A stretch of DNA of 64,000 nucleotides from CBETVX01 sp965539935 (GTDB lineage: Bacteria > Bacillota > Clostridia > Peptostreptococcales > Caminicellaceae): NCBI GenBank assembly GCA_965539935.1, contig CBETVX010000006.1, positions 13,217 through 77,216 of the forward strand. Reading direction: 5' to 3'. Positions 35,016 to 43,471 of this stretch are shown here, piece by piece (the stretch's first letter is position 1; each line of letters starts with the position of its first letter). The position numbers and the translations under genes are program-made. Below the pieces are notes generated by a model, which was not told where the DNA came from, searched no databases, and saw only the letters and a program-made list of their open reading frames with translations.

Positions 35016-36299
35016 ATGCTAGCTACCCTTAGAAATGCTTGGAAAATACCAGATTTAAGAAAAAAAATACTATATACATTAATGATGCTTGCAGTATTTA
35101 GACTTGGAGCAAGTATTCCAGTTCCAGGTATGGATAGACAAATCCTTCAAGCCATGTTTGAAGGACAACAAGAAGGTCTCCTTAACTTTTTCAACTTCAT
35201 ATCTGGAGGGGCTTTTAAGAACTTTACAATATTTGCTCTTAGTATCTCACCTTATATTACAGCATCAATTATTATGAACCTACTTACTATTGCAATACCA
35301 AGCCTTGAAGCCCTAGCAAAAGAAGGGGAAGAAGGTAGAAAGAAAATAGCTCAGTATACTAGATATGGAACGGTTGTACTTGCTATAATTCAAGCAATAG
35401 GAATGAGTGTAGGTATATTTAGAGATGCTTTAATAGTATATAATTTCTGGAGCGTTTCAGTAGTGGTTATAACATTAACTGCTGGAACAGCATTTTTAAT
35501 GTGGCTTGGTGAACAAATCACAGAAAAGGGAATAGGTAATGGAATATCCCTTATAATATTCGCAGGTATTATTTCAAGAATACCAATTTCGATAGCTCAA
35601 ACGATTACGAAGCTTAGAGCTGGAGAGCAAAACTTTATTTCAATAATCATATTTGCAATTTTAGCAGTTTTAATTGTTGCAGGTGTAATAGCAATCCAGC
35701 AAGGTACAAGAAAAATACCGGTGCAATATGCTAAGAGAGTTGTAGGAAGAAAGATGTATGGTGGGCACAGTACCCACATACCACTTAAAGTAAATCAAGC
35801 AGGTGTTATACCAGTAATATTTGCAATTTCTTTACTACAGTTTCCATTAACCATAACATATTTTGTTAAAAATGTTACATTTATTAACTTTGTTAACACA
35901 TACTTATCTCCTACAGGAAATCCAGGAGTTTGGATATATAATATATTATATGCACTACTAATCATATTCTTTACTTACTTCTACACGGCAGTTACATTTA
36001 ATCCAGTAGAAGTAGCACAGAATATGAAGAAAAACGGAGGTTTCATCCCAGGTATTAGACCTGGAAGACCAACTTCCGAATATCTTCAAAGAACATTAAA
36101 CAGAATAACATTAGCTGGTGCAATATTTTTAGCCATTATTGCGATATTACCGTCAATAATTATGAATTTCCCAGGACTTAACATGCAGATTAGATTTGGT
36201 GGTACAGCACTATTAATTGCAATAGGTGTTGCACTAGAAACTATGAAGCAAATAGAAGCACAAATGATGATGAGACATTATCAAGGATTCTTAAAATAA
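35016..36299 (+). CDS. secY: protein translocase subunit SecY
   Basis: The channel-forming subunit of the Sec translocon, 427 residues with ten predicted membrane helices. The plug region near SGGAFKNFTIFALSISPYI, the cytosolic loop with ARRVVGR-like basic residues (YAKRVVGRKMYGG) and the C-terminal loop FNPVEVAQNMKKNGGFIPG are all typical. It starts one base after the rplO stop, so translation is probably coupled. Confidence 0.98.
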   Translation: MLATLRNAWKIPDLRKKILYTLMMLAVFRLGASIPVPGMDRQILQAMFEGQQEGLLNFFNFISGGAFKNFTIFALSISPYITASIIMNLLTIAIPSLEALAKEGEEGRKKIAQYTRYGTVVLAIIQAIGMSVGIFRDALIVYNFWSVSVVVITLTAGTAFLMWLGEQITEKGIGNGISLIIFAGIISRIPISIAQTITKLRAGEQNFISIIIFAILAVLIVAGVIAIQQGTRKIPVQYAKRVVGRKMYGGHSTHIPLKVNQAGVIPVIFAISLLQFPLTITYFVKNVTFINFVNTYLSPTGNPGVWIYNILYALLIIFFTYFYTAVTFNPVEVAQNMKKNGGFIPGIRPGRPTSEYLQRTLNRITLAGAIFLAIIAILPSIIMNFPGLNMQIRFGGTALLIAIGVALETMKQIEAQMMMRHYQGFLK

Positions 36300-36302
36300 A
36301 TT

Positions 36303-36322
36303 CATGGGGATGCTTCCCCATG
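36303..36322 (+). promoter_or_regulatory. short hairpin between secY and adk
   Basis: CATGGGG pairs with CCCCATG around ATGCTT, 30 nt before the adk start. It has no T tract. Confidence 0.4.
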
Positions 36323-36351
36323 AAATAATACCAAAACCGGGAGATGGTAAT

Positions 36352-37002
36352 ATGAGATTAATTTTATTAGGCCCACCTGGAGCAGGTAAGGGTACACAAG
36401 CAGCAAGCATTGTAGAAAAATATAATGTACCTCATATTTCAACAGGGGATATATTCAGAAAAAATATTAAAGAAGGAACAGATTTAGGTAAGAAAGCAAA
36501 AGAATACATGGATAAAGGCTTGCTAGTTCCTGATGAATTAGTAGTTGCAATAGTTGAGGATAGACTTAAAGAAGATGATTGTAAAGATGGTTTCTTACTA
36601 GATGGTTTCCCTAGAACTGTAAATCAAGCAGAGGAGCTAGATAAAGTTTTAGAAAATATGGATATATCTTTAGATAAAGTAATTAATATCAAAGTAGATA
36701 AAGAATTATTAGTAAAAAGAGTGGTAGGGAGAAGAATCTGTAAAGAGTGTGGAGCTACTTACCATGTGGACTTTAATCCACCTAGAGAAGAAGGCAAATG
36801 TGATGTTTGTGGTGGTGAGCTTTATCAAAGAAATGATGATAAAGAAGAAACAGTATCAAAGAGAATAGAAGTATATACTAATGAGACAGCTCCATTAATA
36901 AATTATTATAACGATAAAAAGATCTTAGTAGATATAGATGGTCAGCAAGATATTAATAAGGTTTTTGAAGATATTGTGGTAGCCCTTGGGAGCGACAAAT
37001 AA
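36352..37002 (+). CDS. adk: adenylate kinase
   Basis: Converts ATP and AMP to two ADP. It is 216 residues, of the long form with a zinc-binding LID. The P-loop is GPPGAGKGTQ (about 7-16), the AMP-binding segment is STGDIF, and the LID holds CKEC and CDVC. I chose ATG 36352 behind GGGAGATGG; a longer frame from 36304 begins in the hairpin. The last base of the stop is the first base of map. Confidence 0.96.
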   Translation: MRLILLGPPGAGKGTQAASIVEKYNVPHISTGDIFRKNIKEGTDLGKKAKEYMDKGLLVPDELVVAIVEDRLKEDDCKDGFLLDGFPRTVNQAEELDKVLENMDISLDKVINIKVDKELLVKRVVGRRICKECGATYHVDFNPPREEGKCDVCGGELYQRNDDKEETVSKRIEVYTNETAPLINYYNDKKILVDIDGQQDINKVFEDIVVALGSDK

Positions 37003-37748
37003 TGATTATATTAAAATCAGATAAAGAAATAGAAATAATGGGCAAAGCAGGTAGAATTGTGGCTAAAACCCATGAAGAACTGGAAAAACATATAAGGCCA
37101 GGCATCACAACAAAGGAACTTGATGAGATAGCAGAGGAAACAATAAGAAGCCTAGGAGGAATACCTGCTTTTAAAGGATATAATGGCTTCCCAGCAAGTA
37201 TATGTGCTTCTATAAATGAAGAAGTAGTACACGGCATTCCAGGGTTAAAAAAAATAAAAGATGGCGATATTATTAGTATAGATATAGGGGCTATTTATGA
37301 TGGATACTATGGTGATTCAGCTAAAACCCATGGAGTAGGAAATATAAGTCATGAGGCTCAAAGACTTATTGATGTTACTAAGCAAAGTTTTTACGAGGGA
37401 CTTAAATATTGTAGAGTAGGATATAGACTTTCTGATATATCCCATGCAATACAGACCTATGTTGAAAAACACGGATTTTCTGTAGTTAGAGATTTAGTTG
37501 GACATGGCATTGGAACTAATATGCATGAAGACCCTCAAGTTCTTAACTTTGGACCACCGGGTAAAGGACCAAGACTTGCTAAAGGTATGGTTATAGCTAT
37601 AGAGCCTATGGTAAATGAAGGAACATATAAAGTTAAAACCCTACTGGACGACTGGACAGTTGTAACACAGGATAATAAATTGTCAGCCCATTATGAACAT
37701 ACAGTTGCAATAACAGATAGTGACCCTATACTACTCACAAAGCTCTAG
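37002..37748 (+). CDS. map: methionine aminopeptidase, type I
   Basis: Removes the initiator Met from new proteins; 248 residues with a pita-bread fold. The dinuclear-metal ligands are seen in IDIGAIYDGYYGDSAKT (two Asp), GHGIGTNMHEDP (His), AIEPMVNEG (Glu) and HYEHTVAIT (Glu). It overlaps adk by one base. Confidence 0.96.
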   Translation: MIILKSDKEIEIMGKAGRIVAKTHEELEKHIRPGITTKELDEIAEETIRSLGGIPAFKGYNGFPASICASINEEVVHGIPGLKKIKDGDIISIDIGAIYDGYYGDSAKTHGVGNISHEAQRLIDVTKQSFYEGLKYCRVGYRLSDISHAIQTYVEKHGFSVVRDLVGHGIGTNMHEDPQVLNFGPPGKGPRLAKGMVIAIEPMVNEGTYKVKTLLDDWTVVTQDNKLSAHYEHTVAITDSDPILLTKL

Positions 37749-37770
37749 ATTCTTAAAAGAGGTGTATAGA

Positions 37771-38049
37771 TTGCAAAGCACAAGGGAAGTTGTAGTAGGA
37801 CAATTTGTAAAATCAAAAGCAGGACGAGATAAGGACAGGACATTCATAATAGTTGATATAATTGATGATTTCTATGTTTTAGTAGCAGATGGAGATTTAA
37901 GACGAATTGAAAAACCTAAGAAAAAAAAGATAAAACATTTAGCAAAATATAATTTAGTAAGTGAAGAAATTCAAAAGAGAAAAACGGAAGAAAAAAAGAT
38001 TACAAATCTAGTTTTAAGACGTGAGTTAGAGCGAATGGGACTTAGGTAG
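37771..38049 (+). CDS. KOW-domain RNA-binding protein (L14e/L6e-like)
   Basis: A 92-residue basic protein with an N-terminal KOW-like barrel (VVVGQFVKSKAGRDKDRTFIIV) and a Lys/Arg-rich helical tail. This family regularly lies between map and infA in clostridia and resembles eukaryotic and archaeal ribosomal KOW proteins. It is probably ribosome-associated, with no proven function. I chose TTG 37771 behind AGAGGTG; the frame could also extend back to ATG 37720, overlapping map. Confidence 0.82.
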   Translation: MQSTREVVVGQFVKSKAGRDKDRTFIIVDIIDDFYVLVADGDLRRIEKPKKKKIKHLAKYNLVSEEIQKRKTEEKKITNLVLRRELERMGLR

Positions 38050-38075
38050 TAGAAGAATAGGAGGTATATTTCCTA

Positions 38076-38294
38076 ATGGCAAAGAAGGACGCTATTGAAG
38101 TCAAAGGTACTGTTGTAGAAGCCCTGCCAAATGCTATGTTTAAGGTAAAACTTGAAAACGGTCATGAAGTATTAGCTCATATTTCTGGTAAATTAAGAAT
38201 GAACTTCATCCGAATTCTACCAGGGGATAAGGTAACATTAGAATTATCACCCTATGATTTAACGAGAGGTAGAATTACTTGGCGTGGCAAATAG
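38076..38294 (+). CDS. infA: translation initiation factor IF-1
   Basis: A 72-residue OB-fold factor that occupies the A site during initiation. KKDAIEVKGTVVEALPNAMF and the C-terminal YDLTRGRITWR are diagnostic. The ATG follows AGGAGG. Confidence 0.98.
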   Translation: MAKKDAIEVKGTVVEALPNAMFKVKLENGHEVLAHISGKLRMNFIRILPGDKVTLELSPYDLTRGRITWRGK

Positions 38295-38310
38295 TTTAAG
38301 GAGGGATACA

Positions 38311-38424
38311 ATGAAAGTTAGACCATCAGTAAAACCTATATGTGAAAAATGTAAGATTATTAAAAGAAAAGGCAAAGTAATGGTAATTTGTGAAAATCCA
38401 AAGCATAAGCAAAAACAAGGTTAA
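38311..38424 (+). CDS. rpmJ: 50S ribosomal protein L36
   Basis: A 37-residue zinc-binding L36. MKVRPSVKPICEKC, a later Cys in VICENPKHKQ and the His give the zinc site (C-C-C-H). It starts at ATG 38311 behind AAGGAGGG. This gene is easily missed because of its length. Confidence 0.96.
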   Translation: MKVRPSVKPICEKCKIIKRKGKVMVICENPKHKQKQG

Positions 38425-38594
38425 TTCCTAAATTAACTATAGAAATTTAGTTTAACCTTTAGTATAATATTAGAATGGAAATAACTAAGTGAGCTGCTGG
38501 ATTAGTTGTTTTCAGATTTGAAATCATCCTGAGCAAATTACAAGACTTAACATATAAATGATAACTCATTTGATAACTAGGAGGTGCAAAGGTA
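38425..38594 (+). promoter_or_regulatory. structured leader before rpsM
   Basis: A 170-bp gap inside the superoperon. TTTAGTATAATATT near 38458-38470 contains a -10-like TATAAT without a clear -35. A stem AATAACTAA/TTAGTTGTT (about 38479-38510) follows, then further short pairings up to the AGGAGGTG of rpsM. The spc-alpha boundary is a known regulation point; the actual ligand protein is not evident. Confidence 0.45.
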
Positions 38595-38963
38595 ATGGCC
38601 AGAATAGCAGGGATTGATTTACCAAGAGATAAGAGAGTAGAAGTTGGACTAACTTATATCTTTGGTATAGGAAGATCAACATCTCAAACTATTTTAAAGA
38701 AGGCAGGAATTAACTTCGATACTAGAGTTAAAGACTTGACTGAAGAAGAAGTAAGTAAATTAAGAAGCATTATAGACAATGATTATACTGTTGAAGGTGA
38801 CTTAAGAAGAGAAATTTCACTAAACATTAAAAGACTTAAAGAAATTGGTTGCTATAGAGGTATACGTCATAGAAAAGGTCTTCCTGTAAGAGGACAAAGT
38901 ACTAAAACAAATGCTAGAACACGTAAGGGTAAGAAGAGAACAGTAGGACGTAAGAAGAAATAG
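38595..38963 (+). CDS. rpsM: 30S ribosomal protein S13
   Basis: A 122-residue 30S head protein forming the B1 bridges. MARIAGIDLPRDKRVEVGL and the C-terminal RGQSTKTNARTRKG are typical. Confidence 0.98.
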   Translation: MARIAGIDLPRDKRVEVGLTYIFGIGRSTSQTILKKAGINFDTRVKDLTEEEVSKLRSIIDNDYTVEGDLRREISLNIKRLKEIGCYRGIRHRKGLPVRGQSTKTNARTRKGKKRTVGRKKK

Positions 38964-38980
38964 TTAAAGGAGGTTAAGTA

Positions 38981-39379
38981 ATGGCAGCAAAAAAAGTGCG
39001 TAAAACACGTAGAAGAAGACGTGAGCGTAAAAATATAGAACGTGGTCAAGCTCATATCCAGTCTACTTTCAATAATACTATAATAACAATTACTGACATG
39101 GCTGGTAATGCAATTGCTTGGTCAAGTGCTGGAAACTGTGGTTTCAAAGGTTCAAGAAAATCTACTCCATTTGCTGCACAAATGGCAGCAGAAGAAGCAG
39201 CTAAGTCTGCTATGGAACATGGATTAAAAACGGTTGAAGTTTATGTAAAAGGACCAGGAGCAGGTAGAGAAGCTGCGATTAGATCACTTCAAGCTGCTGG
39301 ACTTGAAATAAATCTTATAAAAGACGTTACTCCAATTCCACACAATGGATGTAGACCACCAAAACGTAGAAGAGTTTAA
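38981..39379 (+). CDS. rpsK: 30S ribosomal protein S11
   Basis: A 132-residue platform protein. HIQSTFNNTIITITD and the C-terminal PIPHNGCRPPKRRRV are diagnostic. The ATG follows AAAGGAGG. Confidence 0.98.
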   Translation: MAAKKVRKTRRRRRERKNIERGQAHIQSTFNNTIITITDMAGNAIAWSSAGNCGFKGSRKSTPFAAQMAAEEAAKSAMEHGLKTVEVYVKGPGAGREAAIRSLQAAGLEINLIKDVTPIPHNGCRPPKRRRV

Positions 39380-39406
39380 TAATAGACTAGGAGGTGTGCA
39401 GAAAAA

Positions 39407-40027
39407 ATGGCAAGATATACAGGACCATCTTGTAGACAATGTCGTAGAGAAGGCATGAAACTATATCTCAAGGGAGATAGATGTTATACAGATAAATGTG
39501 CTATCACAAAAAGAGCAAAGGCACCGGGACAACATGGTGCAAGAAGGGTTAAGCTTTCTAACTATGGTCTACAGTTAAGAGAAAAACAAAAAGTTAAAAG
39601 ATATTATGGAGTTTTAGAAACTCAATTTAGAAATTACTATGAAAAGGCTGAAAAAATGGAAGGTATCGTTGGTGAAAACTTCCTAAGCTTACTTGAAAGA
39701 AGATTAGACAATGTAGTTTATAGAATGGGATTTGCTGCTTCTAGAAAAGAAGCAAGACAATTAGTTAGACATGGTCATTTCACATTAAATGGTCATAAGG
39801 CTAATATTCCGTCAATGTTAGTTAATGTAGGCGATGAAATAGTAGCTAAAGAAAAGAGCAAATCAAGTGCTAAGTTTAAAGAAATTAAGGAAAGAAATAT
39901 AAACACTCCAAATTGGGTTGAAGTTGATATTGAAAACTTAAAAGGTAGAGTTACATCATTACCTGTAAGAGAAGATATTGATTTACCTATTGAAGAACAC
40001 TTAATCGTAGAGCTATATTCTAGATAA
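39407..40027 (+). CDS. rpsD: 30S ribosomal protein S4
   Basis: A 206-residue 16S 5'-domain nucleator. Four Cys residues near the N-terminus (about 9, 12, 26 and 31) form the zinc-binding version. The S4 RNA-binding domain (LERRLDNVVYRMGFA onwards) is intact. Confidence 0.98.
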   Translation: MARYTGPSCRQCRREGMKLYLKGDRCYTDKCAITKRAKAPGQHGARRVKLSNYGLQLREKQKVKRYYGVLETQFRNYYEKAEKMEGIVGENFLSLLERRLDNVVYRMGFAASRKEARQLVRHGHFTLNGHKANIPSMLVNVGDEIVAKEKSKSSAKFKEIKERNINTPNWVEVDIENLKGRVTSLPVREDIDLPIEEHLIVELYSR

Positions 40028-40080
40028 TAGATATTTATTATATATTAATATATTAGAATCAGTTGCCCTCGTAAATATAA

Positions 40081-40155
40081 AGTTAACAGTTAACAGTAAA
40101 TAAGTATTTATATTATAGACATTAACTGTAAATAGTGGGCTGTTAACTGTGAACT
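40081..40155 (+). repeat. inverted repeat upstream of rpoA
   Basis: AGTTAACAGTTAACAG (40081-40096) faces CTGTTAACTGTGAACT (40140-40155), nearly perfect arms built from TTAACAG/CTGTTAA units, with another TTAACTGT at 40112-40119 inside the loop. It occupies the 158-bp gap between rpsD and rpoA. It may be a transcript hairpin or a protein site. Confidence 0.6.
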
Positions 40156-40185
40156 AACTATACAACTAAGAGGGGTGGTAAAATC

Positions 40186-41136
40186 GTGATAGAGATAGAA
40201 AAGCCAAAAATAGAAATTCTTGAAAAGTCAGATGATTTCACATATGGGAAGTTTGTAGTGGAACCTTTAGAAAGAGGATATGGAACTACATTAGGCAATA
40301 GCCTAAGGAGAATATTGCTATCATCCCTTCCAGGTGTAGCAGTAAAGTGGATCAAAATAGATGAAGTGCTTCATGAGTTTTCAACAGTGCCAGGAGTTAA
40401 AGAAGATGTTGTTGAAATAATACTAAATTTAAAGGGATTATCTGCTAAGATTCACTCAGATGAAGAATTTAAAACTGTAAGAATACAAGTAGAGGATGCC
40501 GGTAAGATTACAGCAGGAGATATAATGGCTGATGCCGATGTAGAAATACTAAATCCTGAACTTCATATTGCAACCCTTGAACAAGGTGGAAAATTAAATA
40601 TGGAGATAGGATTGGCTAAGGGTAGAGGATATGTTCCTGCAGAGCTAAACAAAGAAGAAGGTATGCCAATAGGAGTTATACCTGTTGATTCAATCTTTAC
40701 ACCTGTAAAAAAGGTTAATTATACTGTTACAAATACTAGAGTCGGACAGGTAACTGATTATGATAAATTAACATTAGAAATTTGGACAGATGGAAGTATA
40801 AACCCAGATGAGGCTGCTTCCCTTGGTGCTAAAATTATGAATGAACATCTAAATCTATTTATAAATCTAACAGAACATATAGAAGATGTTGAAATTATGG
40901 TAGAAAAAGAAGAAGATAAAAAAGAAAAAGTTTTAGAGATGACAATAGAAGAGTTAGATTTATCAGTACGTTCCTACAACTGTTTAAAGCGTGCGGGTAT
41001 TAATACTGTTGAAGAATTAACACAAAGAACTGAAGAAGATATGATGAAGGTTAGAAACCTTGGTAAGAAATCACTAGAAGAAGTTAAGAATAAGCTTGCA
41101 GATTTAAATCTTGGGCTTAAACCTAGTGACGAATAA
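40186..41136 (+). CDS. rpoA: DNA-directed RNA polymerase subunit alpha
   Basis: A 316-residue assembly platform. The N-terminal dimerisation domain has the GYGTTLGNSLRRILLSSLPG segment; the C-terminal domain (about 250-316, LDLSVRSYNCLKRAGINTV) binds UP elements and activators. Translation starts at GTG 40186. Confidence 0.98.
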   Translation: MIEIEKPKIEILEKSDDFTYGKFVVEPLERGYGTTLGNSLRRILLSSLPGVAVKWIKIDEVLHEFSTVPGVKEDVVEIILNLKGLSAKIHSDEEFKTVRIQVEDAGKITAGDIMADADVEILNPELHIATLEQGGKLNMEIGLAKGRGYVPAELNKEEGMPIGVIPVDSIFTPVKKVNYTVTNTRVGQVTDYDKLTLEIWTDGSINPDEAASLGAKIMNEHLNLFINLTEHIEDVEIMVEKEEDKKEKVLEMTIEELDLSVRSYNCLKRAGINTVEELTQRTEEDMMKVRNLGKKSLEEVKNKLADLNLGLKPSDE

Positions 41137-41166
41137 AGTATAGACTAGCGTAAAGGAGGGAAAGAA

Positions 41167-41508
41167 ATGGCTAAACAACGTAAATTAGGTCGCCCTACTG
41201 CTCATAGAAATTTAATGCTAAGAAATCTAGTAACTAGTCTATTGAAGCATGGACGTATAGAAACTACAGAAACAAGAGCAAAAGAAGTTCGTAAATTAGC
41301 AGAAAAGGCTATTACTCTTGCTAAAAGAGGAGACTTACACGCTAGACGTCAAGTCCTATCATATATAACAGAAGAAACAGTAGTAAAGAACTTATTTGAT
41401 GAAATCGCACCGAAATACGAAGACAGAAATGGTGGATATACAAGAATACTTAAATTAGGGCCACGTAAAGGTGATGCAGCACCTATGGCAATAATTGAAT
41501 TAGTATAG
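41167..41508 (+). CDS. rplQ: 50S ribosomal protein L17
   Basis: A 113-residue tunnel-exit protein. LGRPTAHRNLMLRNLVTSLL is diagnostic. It is the last gene of the alpha operon before a strong terminator. Confidence 0.98.
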   Translation: MAKQRKLGRPTAHRNLMLRNLVTSLLKHGRIETTETRAKEVRKLAEKAITLAKRGDLHARRQVLSYITEETVVKNLFDEIAPKYEDRNGGYTRILKLGPRKGDAAPMAIIELV

Positions 41509-41516
41509 TTTACTAT

Positions 41517-41549
41517 AGGGATTAAGTATAAGCTTAGTCCCTTTTTTAT
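41517..41549 (+). terminator. terminator of the ribosomal superoperon
   Basis: AGGGATTAAG pairs with CTTAGTCCCT around TATAAG, followed by TTTTTTATT. Confidence 0.88.
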
Positions 41550-41577
41550 TATATAATAGCAAAATATCAAAAAAGTA

Positions 41578-41606
41578 TTGACAAATAATTACTAATAACA
41601 TAATAT
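41578..41606 (+). promoter_or_regulatory. promoter of the T-box/trpP transcript
   Basis: TTGACA with a 17-bp spacer to TAATAT (a 4/6 match), about 35 bp before the T-box. Confidence 0.55.
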
Positions 41607-41639
41607 ATATAATAAATATTTAAAGAAAATTCTTTGAAC

Positions 41640-41908
41640 AGAAGAAGTAATTAGATCTTTTTAATTATAGCGAGTCGGAGTTGGTGGAAGTCCGATATTA
41701 AAATATCTAATGAATGGGTCTGGGAGAAGCAAGGCGAAATTTTTTAAAGTAGCTGATGCCGGGGGTTTCCCGTTACAGAAACAGGGTATCGAGAACTATA
41801 GAAATTCTCCGTACCTGATTAAGAGAAATAGCTATATGCTATTTAACTAGGGTGGTATCGCGGAAGTAAGTCTTTCGTCCCTTTCATAGGGGATGGAAGG
41901 CTTTTTTT
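41640..41908 (+). promoter_or_regulatory. T-box riboswitch, predicted tRNA-Trp specific
   Basis: The leader has the T-box antiterminator sequence AGGGTGGTATCGCGG (41849-41863), and a terminator (about 41869-41908) with a pyrimidine-rich left arm, AGGGGATGGAAGGC right arm and T7. Stem I carries TTGGTGGAAGTCCG and a specifier region reading GAA-TGG-GTC, giving TGG (Trp). Uncharged tRNA-Trp should allow read-through into the tryptophan transporter gene. The specifier choice fits the downstream gene. Confidence 0.88.
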
Positions 41909-41946
41909 ATTTCATATGACTAAAGAGTTATATAGAAAAGATAGAT

Positions 41947-42015
41947 TAAGGAGGTGATCAGTATGCTATGAACGACAGATGAATGGGACTGGAATTGGCA
42001 AGTAATAAGAAATAA
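41947..42015 (+). promoter_or_regulatory. Trp-codon-rich mini-reading frame after the T-box
   Basis: A 13-nt perfect match to the full anti-Shine-Dalgarno tail (41947-41959) precedes ATG 41963, which is followed by CTA and TGA. In the same frame after that TGA come three TGG codons (41984, 41990, 41996) alternating with GAC and AAT. An overlapping ATG 41968 encodes only four residues. A third, ATG 41983, gives a ten-residue frame ending at 42015. It looks like a Trp-sensing leader peptide, intact or damaged. Confidence 0.55.
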
Positions 42016-42041
42016 AAACTATAAAAAAGGAGAGATTTTTA

Positions 42042-42557
42042 ATGGATTTAAGAAAAAATATTGTTACAGCATTACTGATCGCCATAGGAATAATATTAAG
42101 GAATGTAATACCTGGTAGTATAGGTGGTATGAAATTTGATTTAATGTTATCTATAATTTTTGTTTGCATTTTAATTAATAGTGATATAAAAAATGTATTA
42201 CTTACAGCATTATTAGGGGGAATAATAACTGCAATGACTACGACCTTTCCAGGAGGACAGATACCAAATATAATAGATAAGTTTATAACTTGTTTTGTGG
42301 TGTATACTATGATTAAAGGTCTAGGAAAATATAAAGACAATATAATAGCCATAGGAATAATATCTGGAATTGGGACAGTAATAAGTGGAAGCATTTTTTT
42401 AACTGCTGCCCTATTTATAGTAGGACTTCCAGCTCCATTTAAAATACTCCTTATGACTGTAGTCATGCCTACTGCAATTACAAATATTTTTCTAACAGTA
42501 TTTATATACAAAACAGTAAAAATGTCTATGAGAGTAGTAGGATTAGAAGCTTCATAA
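42042..42557 (+). CDS. trpP: tryptophan transporter TrpP-like
   Basis: A 171-residue, very hydrophobic protein with about five membrane helices, matching the small TrpP family (family cues: GGMKFDLMLSIIFVCIL and TTTFPGGQIPNIIDKFIT). The predicted role is tryptophan uptake. It lies alone behind a Trp-type T-box, which supports the assignment. The ATG follows AAGGAGAG. Confidence 0.85.
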   Translation: MDLRKNIVTALLIAIGIILRNVIPGSIGGMKFDLMLSIIFVCILINSDIKNVLLTALLGGIITAMTTTFPGGQIPNIIDKFITCFVVYTMIKGLGKYKDNIIAIGIISGIGTVISGSIFLTAALFIVGLPAPFKILLMTVVMPTAITNIFLTVFIYKTVKMSMRVVGLEAS

Positions 42558-42637
42558 AAAATAAAAATATTTTTGATTTATGTAGTTTTAAGTTATAATA
42601 TATTAGGTAGGGTAAATAGTTAAAGGATGGTATTTAA

Positions 42638-43471
42638 ATGACTAGAATGATAAAAACTAAAGACCTGGTGTTTGAATATAATGGCGAAGAGAAAAAGGTC
42701 ATAGCCGTAAATAATTTAAACCTAGAAATAAAAAAAGGTGAATTTGTAGCCATACTAGGGCATAACGGCTCAGGAAAATCAACATTGGCTAAATTGATGA
42801 ATGCAATACTTTTACCAAGCGGTGGAAAAGTATATGTAAATAATATGGATACAACTGATGAAAAATATCTATGGAATATTAGGCAATCAGCTGGAATGGT
42901 CTTTCAAAATCCAGATAATCAAATAGTTGCCACCATAGTTGAAGAAGATATAGCCTTTGGGCCAGAAAATCTAGGTATAAAGCCTAAGGAAATAAGGAAA
43001 AGAGTGGATGAGGCCCTTGAGGCAGTAGGGATAGATGAGCTTAAAAGAAAACCTCCCCATCAACTATCGGGAGGTCAAAAACAAAGAGTAGCCATAGCAG
43101 GCATTTTAGCCATGAAACCAGATTGCATCATATTTGATGAACCTACAGCCATGCTTGACCCATCGGGAAGAAAAGAAGTTATGGAGACTATATGTAAGCT
43201 TAATAAAGAAGGTATAACTGTTATTCACATAACCCATTTTATGGATGAAGCAGTAATGGCTGACAGAGTAATAGTCATGGAAGAAGGTAAAATAGTACTT
43301 GAGGGAAGACCAAGGGAAGTCTTTTCCAACACTGATAAAATTAAAGAGATGGGGCTTGATGCCCCTCAGGTAACAATACTTGCTAACGAACTGAAAAAAT
43401 CTGGAATTAATATAGAAAATAATATATTAACAGTAGAAGAAATGGTGGATAAACTATGTCAATTATTGTAG
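42638..43471 (+). CDS. ecfA1: ECF transporter ATPase EcfA1
   Basis: One of two ATPases of the energy-coupling-factor module that powers vitamin and metal S-components. It has 277 residues with Walker A GHNGSGKST, a Q-loop FQNPDNQ, signature LSGGQKQR and Walker B CIIFDEPTAMLD. A TATAAT at 42594 may be its -10. It overlaps ecfA2 by 16 bp. No S-component is in the window, so this is the shared (group II) type. Confidence 0.95.
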   Translation: MTRMIKTKDLVFEYNGEEKKVIAVNNLNLEIKKGEFVAILGHNGSGKSTLAKLMNAILLPSGGKVYVNNMDTTDEKYLWNIRQSAGMVFQNPDNQIVATIVEEDIAFGPENLGIKPKEIRKRVDEALEAVGIDELKRKPPHQLSGGQKQRVAIAGILAMKPDCIIFDEPTAMLDPSGRKEVMETICKLNKEGITVIHITHFMDEAVMADRVIVMEEGKIVLEGRPREVFSNTDKIKEMGLDAPQVTILANELKKSGINIENNILTVEEMVDKLCQLL

